The position numbers were made by a program, and so were the translations under genes. From assembly GCA_029862725.1 (NCBI GenBank), contig JAOTWT010000019.1, positions 1 through 15,311 of the forward strand: a DNA stretch of 15,311 bases, in the 5' to 3' direction. Source of the DNA: Acidobacteriota bacterium (lineage in GTDB: Bacteria; Acidobacteriota; Blastocatellia; Pyrinomonadales; Pyrinomonadaceae). The notes below the pieces were generated by a model. The model was not told the DNA's origin and searched no databases. It saw only the letters and a program-made list of their open reading frames with translations. Below are positions 1 to 6,359 of the stretch, piece after piece; position 1 is the stretch's first letter; each line of letters begins with the position of its first letter.

Positions 1-185
1 TGCACATACCAGGGCTTGTCCAGGCCATATTTTTCCTTGATGTTTTTTTCAATCGCCGGTGGCAGCGCTTTTTCTCCGGAGTAGAAATTCCCAGGGGCGC
101 TTCTGATGAGTGCCCACGTCAGCGTGACAACAATGAGCGCCATCGGAATTATGATTAAGAGTCGCTTTAAGATGAATTGAAGCAT
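1..185 (-). CDS. oppB: Oligopeptide ABC transporter permease, OppB/DppB type, N-terminal part (runs off left edge)
   Basis: Reading the minus strand from an ATG at 185 gives 61 codons before the window ends. The product starts MLQFILKRLLIIIPMAL, a basic patch followed by the first membrane helix. It continues with RSAPGNFYSGEKALPP and a KYGLDKPW motif. This matches the start of OppB-type permeases, which share the APG-x-(F/Y)-x-GE-x-x-LPP pattern and a KYxL motif just before the first periplasmic loop. The family forms one of two inner-membrane channel subunits of a peptide importer. The start is supported by a purine-rich GAGGAAAA directly upstream. The gene lies 40 bp downstream of the OppA gene on the same strand, so the two are probably co-transcribed. 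The remaining helices and the EAA loop lie outside the window, so peptide specificity cannot be judged. Confidence 0.85.
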   Translation of the reverse strand, partial: MLQFILKRLLIIIPMALIVVTLTWALIRSAPGNFYSGEKALPPAIEKNIKEKYGLDKPWYV

Positions 186-225
186 TTTTCCTCGTCGTTA
201 GCTTTTTCGCGTTTTCAGTCGCAGC

Positions 226-2253
226 CTACTCGGCTTCGGCCTTAGCGGCCTTCAATTTTTGGAAATCGATCTGGGTCTTCATGAGTGCCGCAATTTGGGC
301 CTCCACGGCTGGATCGCTTTGCCCCTCCATGATGTTTTCGACATCTTTATCCCATTTCGTACGGTCTCTTTCGAGATATACAAACTTCCAAGGGTGCATC
401 GTGCCCGGGTTCGGGTACAACCCCTTAACATATGGCTTTTTCATCCAATTCGTCCCAGCCACCGCCAACGGTATGACCGGTTGGTCCTTGAGCATGAAAT
501 ACTCCGCGGCGGCAAGCTGCTCCATCCGCGATACCGGATCAAGGGTCTTATTGGCGTCATCCATCATTTTGTCGTACTCGGGTTTCCACCAACCGGTCGA
601 GCTGTCGTTGTTTTCAGTATAAAACTGGCTGAGAAACGTAAACGGATCCATATAATCGCCAACCCATCCGGCCCGCGCTACGCCCTTATATTCAATTGCT
701 GACCGGTAAGGCAAGAATGTCTTAAACTCCATGTTCTTAAGGGGAATCGTCAATCCAAGGTTCTGCTGCCATTGCGACTGCACAAATTCGGCGACGGCTT
801 TGTTGCTTTCAGCCGTGTTATACGTGAGTTCAACCCCATCAAGCGGAAAATCAGTTACCTTGCATTTTCCGGCGCCGGCGTCCTTTACGGTGTAACCGGC
901 TTTTTCCATGTGTTTGCAGGCCGCGGCAGGATCGAAAAGCCTTCTCTCAAAATCCGCCGGCGAGATGCCGTCTTTCTTACTGAGCTCTGCAAAGACCTTC
1001 TTCCGAGCCTTTTCATAGTCCGGAAAGATGGTCGGCACAAAGTCGGCAGACTGTTTTATTGTTTTTCTGAATTTCTCCAGGTTATCGCGGTTTATGGAAA
1101 GTGAAAAAGCCTTTCTGACATCAATATTGTCAAAAGGTTTTTTCAACACTGAAAAAGTATAGTACTCAATCGTGACTTCAGGATGAAGCAGGTATTCATC
1201 CTTGTATTGCCGGATATACTCGTTCCATGCGGCCGGAACAGTGTGGTTGTAGAGCGCGTCGACGCGGCCGCCTTTGTAAATGTTCATCATCGTCGTCTGC
1301 TCATCCATCGGATAAAACTGGATCCTGTCCAGTTTTACGTTGTCGGCGTCCCAATAATTGGGATCTTTGACGATGGTCATCTGGTCGTAAGGGTCCCAGC
1401 TCTCCAGCTTGTACGTACCGCTCGTAACGATATTTCCCGGCTTGATCCAGTCTTTACCATATTTCTCGATCGTCGGACGATGCACGGCGGAAAAAAACTG
1501 GTGCGTCAGAAGACCTACAAAGTAGGGCGCGGGCTGCTTAAGACGGACCTTGAGCGTCGTGTCGTCAACCGCCTTGACGCCGATGTCGCCGCGCTCAATT
1601 TCGACGAACTCCGCGCCGTCAATACGAGCCGCAGTCGCCGGATCATCGGCCTTGAGCTTCGCCAACGCCTCTTCGTCCGTCGCAACCGCAAGACAAAATT
1701 CCGCCTCAAGCGAACACGAATCAAGCGGCTCACCATTCGGCTCTTCCGATAAAAACTTCCCATTTTTCTTTACGAAGCTCTTTTTTGAGTTGTACTGTTC
1801 GCCGTATTTGATGTCGTAGCCAAGAAAGCCATAGCGGGATGCAAGTTCCGGCGAAAGCGCCCTTTGAAAGGACCATTCGAAATCTTTTGCGGTTATCGGA
1901 TCGCCATTTGAAAACTTGCCATTGTCTCTCAGATGGAAGGTGTATTCGATACCGTTATCGGACACTTCCCAGTGAGTGGCCATCGAAGGGATCGGCTGCA
2001 TTGTCTTGGGATGATACTCGACTAGGCGGTCGTAAAGGCCTATCAGAATTCTCGCTTCCGGTTGGCCCGTAACGAACTGGGGATCAAGCGATTCCGGTTC
2101 GGAACCCGTTATATACCGAAGTGTATTATCCTGCGGGGGTTTGACCTGTCCCCAGTATCGGGTCGTCGCTTCTGTGGAACATCCATACAAAAGCGAACAC
2201 AGAAAAACCAAAACAACACCCACTTGAGTTCGACCTGCAACTTTACGCGCCAT
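226..2253 (-). CDS. oppA: Oligopeptide-binding lipoprotein, OppA family (SBP_bac_5)
   Basis: This is the extracytoplasmic solute receptor of a peptide ABC importer. The N-terminus has basic residues, a hydrophobic stretch and a lipobox (LYGC, lipidated Cys25). Family landmarks follow in order: SEPESLDPQ near residues 51-59, SNGDPITAKDFEWS near 115-128, SGTYKLESWDPYDQM near 278-292, and GDYMDPFTFLSQF near 532-544. At 675 residues it is longer than the usual 530-560. The extra length lies mainly in an insertion around residues 150-222 and a charged, Ala/Lys-rich C-terminal tail after about 630. Two cysteine pairs (180/187 and 446/464) could form disulfides outside the cytoplasm. A GGGAG motif lies eight bases before the ATG. 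The gene is followed by an OppB-type permease, which supports a role in peptide import. The actual ligand is unknown; cell-wall peptides are possible. Confidence 0.93.
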   Translation of the reverse strand: MARKVAGRTQVGVVLVFLCSLLYGCSTEATTRYWGQVKPPQDNTLRYITGSEPESLDPQFVTGQPEARILIGLYDRLVEYHPKTMQPIPSMATHWEVSDNGIEYTFHLRDNGKFSNGDPITAKDFEWSFQRALSPELASRYGFLGYDIKYGEQYNSKKSFVKKNGKFLSEEPNGEPLDSCSLEAEFCLAVATDEEALAKLKADDPATAARIDGAEFVEIERGDIGVKAVDDTTLKVRLKQPAPYFVGLLTHQFFSAVHRPTIEKYGKDWIKPGNIVTSGTYKLESWDPYDQMTIVKDPNYWDADNVKLDRIQFYPMDEQTTMMNIYKGGRVDALYNHTVPAAWNEYIRQYKDEYLLHPEVTIEYYTFSVLKKPFDNIDVRKAFSLSINRDNLEKFRKTIKQSADFVPTIFPDYEKARKKVFAELSKKDGISPADFERRLFDPAAACKHMEKAGYTVKDAGAGKCKVTDFPLDGVELTYNTAESNKAVAEFVQSQWQQNLGLTIPLKNMEFKTFLPYRSAIEYKGVARAGWVGDYMDPFTFLSQFYTENNDSSTGWWKPEYDKMMDDANKTLDPVSRMEQLAAAEYFMLKDQPVIPLAVAGTNWMKKPYVKGLYPNPGTMHPWKFVYLERDRTKWDKDVENIMEGQSDPAVEAQIAALMKTQIDFQKLKAAKAEAE

Positions 2254-2427
2254 TTTACGCTCCCTACAAATTTTAAACTTAACGATCAGTGGTCAGACCT
2301 AGGAGAGATTTTCCAAAAATTCTTCGTTAACTTATCACGACACAACGACTGCCCGCAACGATCCGCCCGATATTAAAGCGCCTCAGGGAGATAATAGAAC
2401 CGGCCAGGCCGACGAAAGCGAACAGAT
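2254..2427. other. Intergenic region between two substrate-binding protein genes
   Basis: This 174 bp stretch separates the stop of the unusual binding protein from the start of oppA. I see no open frame of note and no classical terminator (stem plus T-run) on the minus strand. A GGCCTGGCC element sits near 2400-2411 but has no T-tract. The minus strand is AT-rich just upstream of oppA and includes a TAAAAT that could be a -10 box. The only nearby -35-like sequence, around CTGACC, has poor spacing. The gap is the largest in the left block, so a separate oppA promoter here is likely by layout, but I cannot point to it firmly. Confidence 0.4.
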
Positions 2428-4305
2428 CTAAGATTGTCCCTTTTGCTTCCCGGGTTGCCAGTTGCTGTCGATGTAAACGTATTTTAAGGACGGCGCGTCG
2501 AGTGTATTCATTTCGAAGCCCAGAACATAGGGTTTTACTAGTGAATACGACGTCGGAAAATACAATGGAATCGCCGGGATCGATGCGATTGCTTCTTCTT
2601 CGGTGAGGATCTTCTCGTTTTCAACGCCCGTGTCGATCAAGAGTTCAAGCGACTCGCCATTTGAACTCGATTTCACGTTTGAATTACCGGCGCCGGATGC
2701 GGTGGCTTTTTCTTTTGTCGTGCCGGATGGTTGGCTTGACGCAGAAACGGGTCTTTTCGACTTTGGCGAGGAGTCTTCTTTTCTGTCAGTGGAAAAGATC
2801 GCAAGCATATTGGCGGTTTCATCGGCAGTCGGCAACACGACGCCGCGCCTCACGATATCGTACTCGCCGGACGCAAGAATCTCTTCGAATTCACTTCCGC
2901 CCTTGATGACAATTTCAGTATCGACGTTCAGGTTGTCCTTCCACATTTTCGCGACCGAGCGGGCGATTTTTTCCTGCACGTTGTTCCGGTTTATAAGAAG
3001 TTTTATTTTTGGAAAGCCTTCCGCGTCTGGAAATCCGGCCTTCTCAAACAGAGACTTCGCACGTTCAGTATCCGAGGCCAGCTTCTTCTCGCGGCCGACA
3101 TCAAACGGGAGATAGTCGAATGCCGGCTGAGCCGATCCTTCCATTTCACCTTCGGTAAGCCTCTCGCGCTCGATCGAGATGGCCAGCGCTTCACGAACAC
3201 GACGATCGTTGAACGGATGCCGCTTCACATTAAATGCGTAAAAATTCAGGGCTGAGTGAGTAGTTGTTTTAAAGTCTACAAATGGGGTCAGGATCTTCAA
3301 GGCAAGCGGTTCAAAGCTCGTGTTTGTAACCGCGTCGACATCACCCGCACGGTACGCTGCAAGTGCCGAATCGGCCGTCTCCGACGGCACAAAGGTAACG
3401 CGTTCGAGTCGTACCTTCGATCGATCGTAATAACCCTCTTCGCGGTCAAGCGTCACCCCGTCCTTTCCTACCGAGGAAATCCGGAACGCGCCGTTCGTTA
3501 CTACGTTCGCGGTCAGCTTTCCTTCTTCAAACCCCGCTCCCCCAGAATAAACCGGCCGGAACATTGGATGCGCGACGAGCTTTGGAAATTGCTCGTCGGG
3601 CTCGTTCAAAGTGACCCTCAGCTCGAAGTCGCCTATCGCTTCGACACCGAACAGTAATGGCTTGGCCGCATCTTGGACCGGCGCTGCATCGCGGTCCCGG
3701 GCAGTCCTCGAAGCGGCCTCGGGTACTGCGGTTGAAACAGTCCCGGGCTTGTTCTGCCCGTTCGACTCCGCCTTAACGACTGCATCCGGCTTTTTCTTCG
3801 CAGTTTCTTCAATGGGTTTTGCCTCAAGGTGAACCCCGGAGATGTTATGGAGCAACTTGTGATGAGGAAGTTTGTAGCCGAGCTTCGCTAGCCTTTTCCA
3901 TGATTTCACAAAATCGTGGGCGGTTACGGTCTCTCCGTTCGACCAGCGGGCGTCTTTTCGAAGCCGAAACGTCCAAATGCGCGTTTCGTCCGCAGATTTC
4001 CAGCTTTTCGCTATCGCCGGGATGGCATTCAGCGTTTTTGGGTCGGTGTCCGTCAATCCCTCGAAAATTGCCCGGACGATATCAGTTTCCGGCGGAGCGG
4101 ATGCCATTGCGGGGTCAAAAGACTTGGGTAGTTTGCCGTTCGACCAGCGGAATTCCTGCTTTTGCGGCGCTTTGGTTTCACTGTAAAAGGTCTCGGGAGC
4201 GGGTTGTTGTAGCTCTCCGCACGACAACGCGATAATGCTCACGACACCTGTCAAAAGGGTTGCGAAATAATGGTGTTTCCGATTTTTTGGGGGTCGGTTT
4301 CTCAA
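2428..4305 (-). CDS. Atypical peptide-binding lipoprotein (SBP_bac_5) with low-complexity inserts
   Basis: The product resembles OppA-type solute receptors. It has a lipobox-like IALSC (Cys29), KSFDPAMASAPPETD near residues 61-75, WSNGETVTAHDFVKSW near 121-136, and IPAIPLYFP near 576-584. It differs from canonical members in two places. Residues about 163-215 form a Lys/Ala/Pro-rich stretch inside lobe I. Residues about 508-552 are a Ser/Lys/Gly-rich linker where family members have the conserved helical segment before the PVIPL strand. The pairing of YD-x-x-L and AE motifs seen in the adjacent OppA is largely gone here. Start choice: the frame opens with TTG at 4305, five bases after the coaE stop, with GAGGG about ten bases upstream. 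No ATG lies before the signal sequence. It probably shares the coaE transcript. Peptide binding is inferred from the fold only. Confidence 0.85.
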   Translation of the reverse strand: MRNRPPKNRKHHYFATLLTGVVSIIALSCGELQQPAPETFYSETKAPQKQEFRWSNGKLPKSFDPAMASAPPETDIVRAIFEGLTDTDPKTLNAIPAIAKSWKSADETRIWTFRLRKDARWSNGETVTAHDFVKSWKRLAKLGYKLPHHKLLHNISGVHLEAKPIEETAKKKPDAVVKAESNGQNKPGTVSTAVPEAASRTARDRDAAPVQDAAKPLLFGVEAIGDFELRVTLNEPDEQFPKLVAHPMFRPVYSGGAGFEEGKLTANVVTNGAFRISSVGKDGVTLDREEGYYDRSKVRLERVTFVPSETADSALAAYRAGDVDAVTNTSFEPLALKILTPFVDFKTTTHSALNFYAFNVKRHPFNDRRVREALAISIERERLTEGEMEGSAQPAFDYLPFDVGREKKLASDTERAKSLFEKAGFPDAEGFPKIKLLINRNNVQEKIARSVAKMWKDNLNVDTEIVIKGGSEFEEILASGEYDIVRRGVVLPTADETANMLAIFSTDRKEDSSPKSKRPVSASSQPSGTTKEKATASGAGNSNVKSSSNGESLELLIDTGVENEKILTEEEAIASIPAIPLYFPTSYSLVKPYVLGFEMNTLDAPSLKYVYIDSNWQPGKQKGQS

Positions 4306-4310
4306 TCGGG

Positions 4311-4919
4311 TTATGCCCTCGCTTTCCTTCGTAGAATTTCTAAAACTTCCAAGGTGTTCTCTCGCGTTTCCTCAAATCCCCCGGAAGTGTCTATCAGATA
4401 CGTCGCGTATCCCTTCTTTTCTTCCTGCGGCAGCTGCGATTCGATCCTCTGCCGCGCCTCCTTCCGCCCGATTCCGTCACGTTTCATCAGTCGATTCAAT
4501 TGTATATTACTTTCGCACCAAACAACCACCAATTCGTCAAACCTCTTGTAACTTCCGGACTCGATCATCAACGCGGCGTCAATCACTGCGATTCCCGCTG
4601 GATAAACCGCCTCCTGGCGTTTAAGCCAATCGTCCTGCAAATCTATGATCAATGGATGCAAAAGCGAATTGAGAAGTTGTCGTTTTGCGGGATCGGAAAA
4701 GATGATTCTTCCCAGCTTTTCGCGGTTCAGGGAGCCGTCTGAGGCCAGCACCGCGGACCCGAATTCGTCAACCACCCGCCGGAGACCGACTGTCCCGGGT
4801 TCAACGACTTCGCGCGCCGCACGATCGGCGTCCATGACGATGCACCCTTGTTCTGAAAGCACTTCGCACACGAATGACTTGCCTACCGCTATCGAACCGG
4901 TCAATCCGACTTTAAGCAT
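4311..4919 (-). CDS. coaE: Dephospho-CoA kinase
   Basis: CoaE phosphorylates the 3'-hydroxyl of dephospho-CoA with ATP, the last step of coenzyme A synthesis, in the cytoplasm. The 202-residue length is normal for the family. The N-terminus MLKVGLTGSIAVGKS holds the P-loop (GSIAVGKS, residues 8-15), in which the usual second Gly is Ala. The DAD motif at residues 30-32 is followed by RAAREVVEPG, the expected start of the CoA-binding region. The lid region around ESNIQLNRLMKRDG and the RIESQLPQEEKK segment are typical. A strong GAGGTG lies five bases before the ATG, so the start is secure. It sits between the MazG-like gene (83 bp upstream) and the atypical binding protein (5 bp downstream), and is probably co-transcribed with the latter. 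Confidence 0.96.
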   Translation of the reverse strand: MLKVGLTGSIAVGKSFVCEVLSEQGCIVMDADRAAREVVEPGTVGLRRVVDEFGSAVLASDGSLNREKLGRIIFSDPAKRQLLNSLLHPLIIDLQDDWLKRQEAVYPAGIAVIDAALMIESGSYKRFDELVVVWCESNIQLNRLMKRDGIGRKEARQRIESQLPQEEKKGYATYLIDTSGGFEETRENTLEVLEILRRKARA

Positions 4920-4924
4920 AGGTC

Positions 4925-4930
4925 CACCTC
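4925..4930 (-). promoter_or_regulatory. Ribosome binding site of coaE
   Basis: The minus strand reads GAGGTG five bases before the coaE ATG, one of the clearest Shine-Dalgarno matches in the window. It fixes the coaE start. Confidence 0.75.
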
Positions 4931-5002
4931 GATGCGCACAGAGAGGGCAATAATCTAGAAGGGATGCACGCCTCTCGGAACAACCGAATAAACAATTAGT
5001 CG

Positions 5003-5305
5003 CTACGAAGCTCCGTGACGTGTTGCCAGCTTTCCAACGTTATATTCCGCGATTTCGTTGAGGGTCAGATTTAGCTCGTCGGCGCAAGCCGAAATGTACC
5101 AGAGCACGTCGCCGAGTTCATCCTTTAATTTCGCCCGCACTTCTTCTGTCAGAATGCCTTCATCGTCCCTTTGGATCTTCTTTACAACATTCGCAACCTC
5201 GCCCGCCTCACCGGTAAGGCCGAGAGTTGGGTATTCCAGATTTTCCAGCCGACGTGGATAGAGGGCCGTTTTGCCCGCCAGTTTTTGATATTCGGAAAAG
5301 TCCAT
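5003..5305 (-). CDS. MazG-like nucleotide pyrophosphohydrolase
   Basis: This 100-residue all-alpha protein has the metal-binding signature of the MazG/dUTPase-like NTP pyrophosphatase superfamily. E33-AG-E36 within LTGEAGEVANVVKK is followed by E63-LG-D66 within KDELGDVLWYISACA. Such single-domain proteins hydrolyse NTPs or dNTPs to the monophosphate and pyrophosphate, usually as house-cleaning enzymes; the substrate here is unknown. The frame stays open to a GTG at 5338 that overlaps the folD stop. I prefer the ATG at 5305 because AAAAGGA lies five bases upstream and because MDFSEYQKLA resembles the usual N-terminus of the family. With this start the gene lies 29 bp after folD and probably shares its transcript. 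Confidence 0.9.
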   Translation of the reverse strand: MDFSEYQKLAGKTALYPRRLENLEYPTLGLTGEAGEVANVVKKIQRDDEGILTEEVRAKLKDELGDVLWYISACADELNLTLNEIAEYNVGKLATRHGAS

Positions 5306-5310
5306 AATTG

Positions 5311-5317
5311 TCCTTTT
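5311..5317 (-). promoter_or_regulatory. Ribosome binding site deciding the MazG-like start
   Basis: The minus strand reads AAAAGGA, five bases before the ATG at 5305. This favours that start over the upstream GTG at 5338, which would overlap the end of folD. Confidence 0.65.
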
Positions 5318-5334
5318 AAGAGACGGAACCGGGG

Positions 5335-6294
5335 TCACCCGCCGGAATTCGCGGCTCCTCTTGTCGCGCGCCTTTTGATTGCTGCCTCGACCGTGTTCTT
5401 CATCAGCATCGCAACCGTCAGCAGCCCGACTCCGCCCGGCACGGGAGTGAAGAGCGAGGCTTTTTCCATAGCCGCTTTTGCATTGACATCGCCGACTAGT
5501 GTCGACCCGCGCTTTTCAATCGTGCGAAGACGTTTTGCCAGTTGATCATCCGGAAAGAAACCCTTCGCTTCTTCGGGATCTTCGAGCTGGTTCATCCCGA
5601 CATCGATTACAACAGCACCGGGTTTTATGAAGTCGGCGGTGATCAGTCCGGGCACGCCAACGGCTGCAATCAGCAGGTCCGCGCGTGAACAGACTCCGGC
5701 AAGATCCTTTGTTCGGGAGTGGCAGACGGTAACCGTGGCGCTCTCCCTGATAAGCAAGAGTGCCATCGGCTTGCCCACGATATTACTTCTGCCGACGACG
5801 ACCGCATCCGCGCCGGAAAGTTGAACCTCCGCGCGTTTGAGCATGTCGATGATGCCCGCGGGGGTACAGGGAACAAGTGCAGGCTCACCCTGCGAAAGCC
5901 TTCCGGCGTTGACCGGATGGAACCCATCGACGTCTTTTTGGGGATCGAGGGCTTCGAGAATGCGGGATTCGTTAATTCCTTTTGGCAGCGGTAATTGGAC
6001 GAGGATACCATCGACATCTTCGCGCTCATTTAGCTCCAGGACCACGGCCAGCAGTTCATCTTCAGATGTTTCCGCGGGCATGTGCCGATGCTCCGACGTA
6101 ATACCAAGATCCTGAGCCGTCCTGACCTTGCTGTTTACGTATACTTCAGATGCCGGATCCGCTCCGACACGAACCACGACGAGACAGGGTTTGATACCCG
6201 TTTCGCTCTTGAGCCGTTCAACACGCTGCGCGACCTCCTCTTTGATCGCAGCGGCATATTGCTTACCATTTAGTAGTTCAGCTTTCGTTCCCAT
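5335..6294 (-). CDS. folD: Bifunctional methylenetetrahydrofolate dehydrogenase/methenyltetrahydrofolate cyclohydrolase
   Basis: FolD interconverts 5,10-methylene-, 5,10-methenyl- and 10-formyl-tetrahydrofolate using NADP, supplying one-carbon units for purines and formyl-Met-tRNA. Signature elements appear in order: Y52-VNS-K56 (catalytic Lys), DGILVQLPLP at 95-104, KDVDGFHPVNAGRL at 120-133, PCTPAGI at 142-148, VVGRSNIVGKPM at 166-177, and TPVPGGVG at 283-290. The frame is open to 6528, but the ATG at 6294 begins MGTKAELLNGK, the expected FolD N-terminus; the extra 78 residues have no family resemblance and overlap slt. The 319 residues exceed the usual 285-300, mostly through a longer loop at about 236-266 before GDVN. 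The normally conserved GPMT after the PGGV motif reads GLLT. A perfect -10 box lies upstream. Confidence 0.96.
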   Translation of the reverse strand: MGTKAELLNGKQYAAAIKEEVAQRVERLKSETGIKPCLVVVRVGADPASEVYVNSKVRTAQDLGITSEHRHMPAETSEDELLAVVLELNEREDVDGILVQLPLPKGINESRILEALDPQKDVDGFHPVNAGRLSQGEPALVPCTPAGIIDMLKRAEVQLSGADAVVVGRSNIVGKPMALLLIRESATVTVCHSRTKDLAGVCSRADLLIAAVGVPGLITADFIKPGAVVIDVGMNQLEDPEEAKGFFPDDQLAKRLRTIEKRGSTLVGDVNAKAAMEKASLFTPVPGGVGLLTVAMLMKNTVEAAIKRRATRGAANSGG

Positions 6295-6308
6295 AATTTG
6301 TGCTATCG

Positions 6309-6338
6309 TTCCCAAAGTCGGTTTTCGAATATTATATT
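6309..6338 (+). promoter_or_regulatory. Candidate sigma70 promoter of slt
   Basis: TTCCCA (6309-6314) and TATATT (6333-6338) are 18 bp apart. The -10 matches five of six consensus bases and the -35 only four. The predicted start near 6345 would give a leader of under ten bases, which fits the absence of a Shine-Dalgarno motif before the slt ATG. Its -10 overlaps the folD -10 on the other strand. Confidence 0.35.
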
Positions 6339-6359
6339 TAATTGTTTTGTTTATGCCAC
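6331..6359 (-). promoter_or_regulatory. Candidate sigma70 promoter of folD
   Basis: On the minus strand a perfect TATAAT (6331-6336) lies 17 bp downstream of GTGGCA (6354-6359, four of six matches to TTGACA). Transcription would start near 6324, leaving a leader of about 30 bases. The -35 box overlaps the start codon region of the divergent slt gene. Confidence 0.5.

Noticed and set aside
1183..1752. Plus-strand open frame of 189 codons inside oppA
   Set aside because: It is antisense to a strongly supported gene, basic and low in recognisable motifs, and lacks a ribosome binding site.
2398..2412. GGCCTGGCC palindrome as a terminator of the atypical binding protein gene
   Set aside because: The stem is very short and no T-run follows on the minus strand.
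2603..3115. Plus-strand open frame of 170 codons inside the atypical binding protein gene
   Set aside because: Antisense shadow with Ser/Phe-rich composition expected from the complement of the coding strand.
3690..3760. Short repeated GTCCCGGGC in the linker-coding part of the atypical binding protein
   Set aside because: Two nine-base copies in GC-rich low-complexity coding sequence are not enough to argue for a repeat element.
5306..5338. GTG start for the MazG-like protein overlapping the folD stop
   Set aside because: The ATG at 5305 has a good Shine-Dalgarno motif and matches the usual N-terminus; the extra 11 residues have no family match.
6128..6352. Upstream extension of the slt reading frame by 75 codons
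   Set aside because: It runs antisense through the folD start and the shared promoter region, has no similarity to transglycosylases, and the ATG at 6353 is followed at once by a signal peptide.
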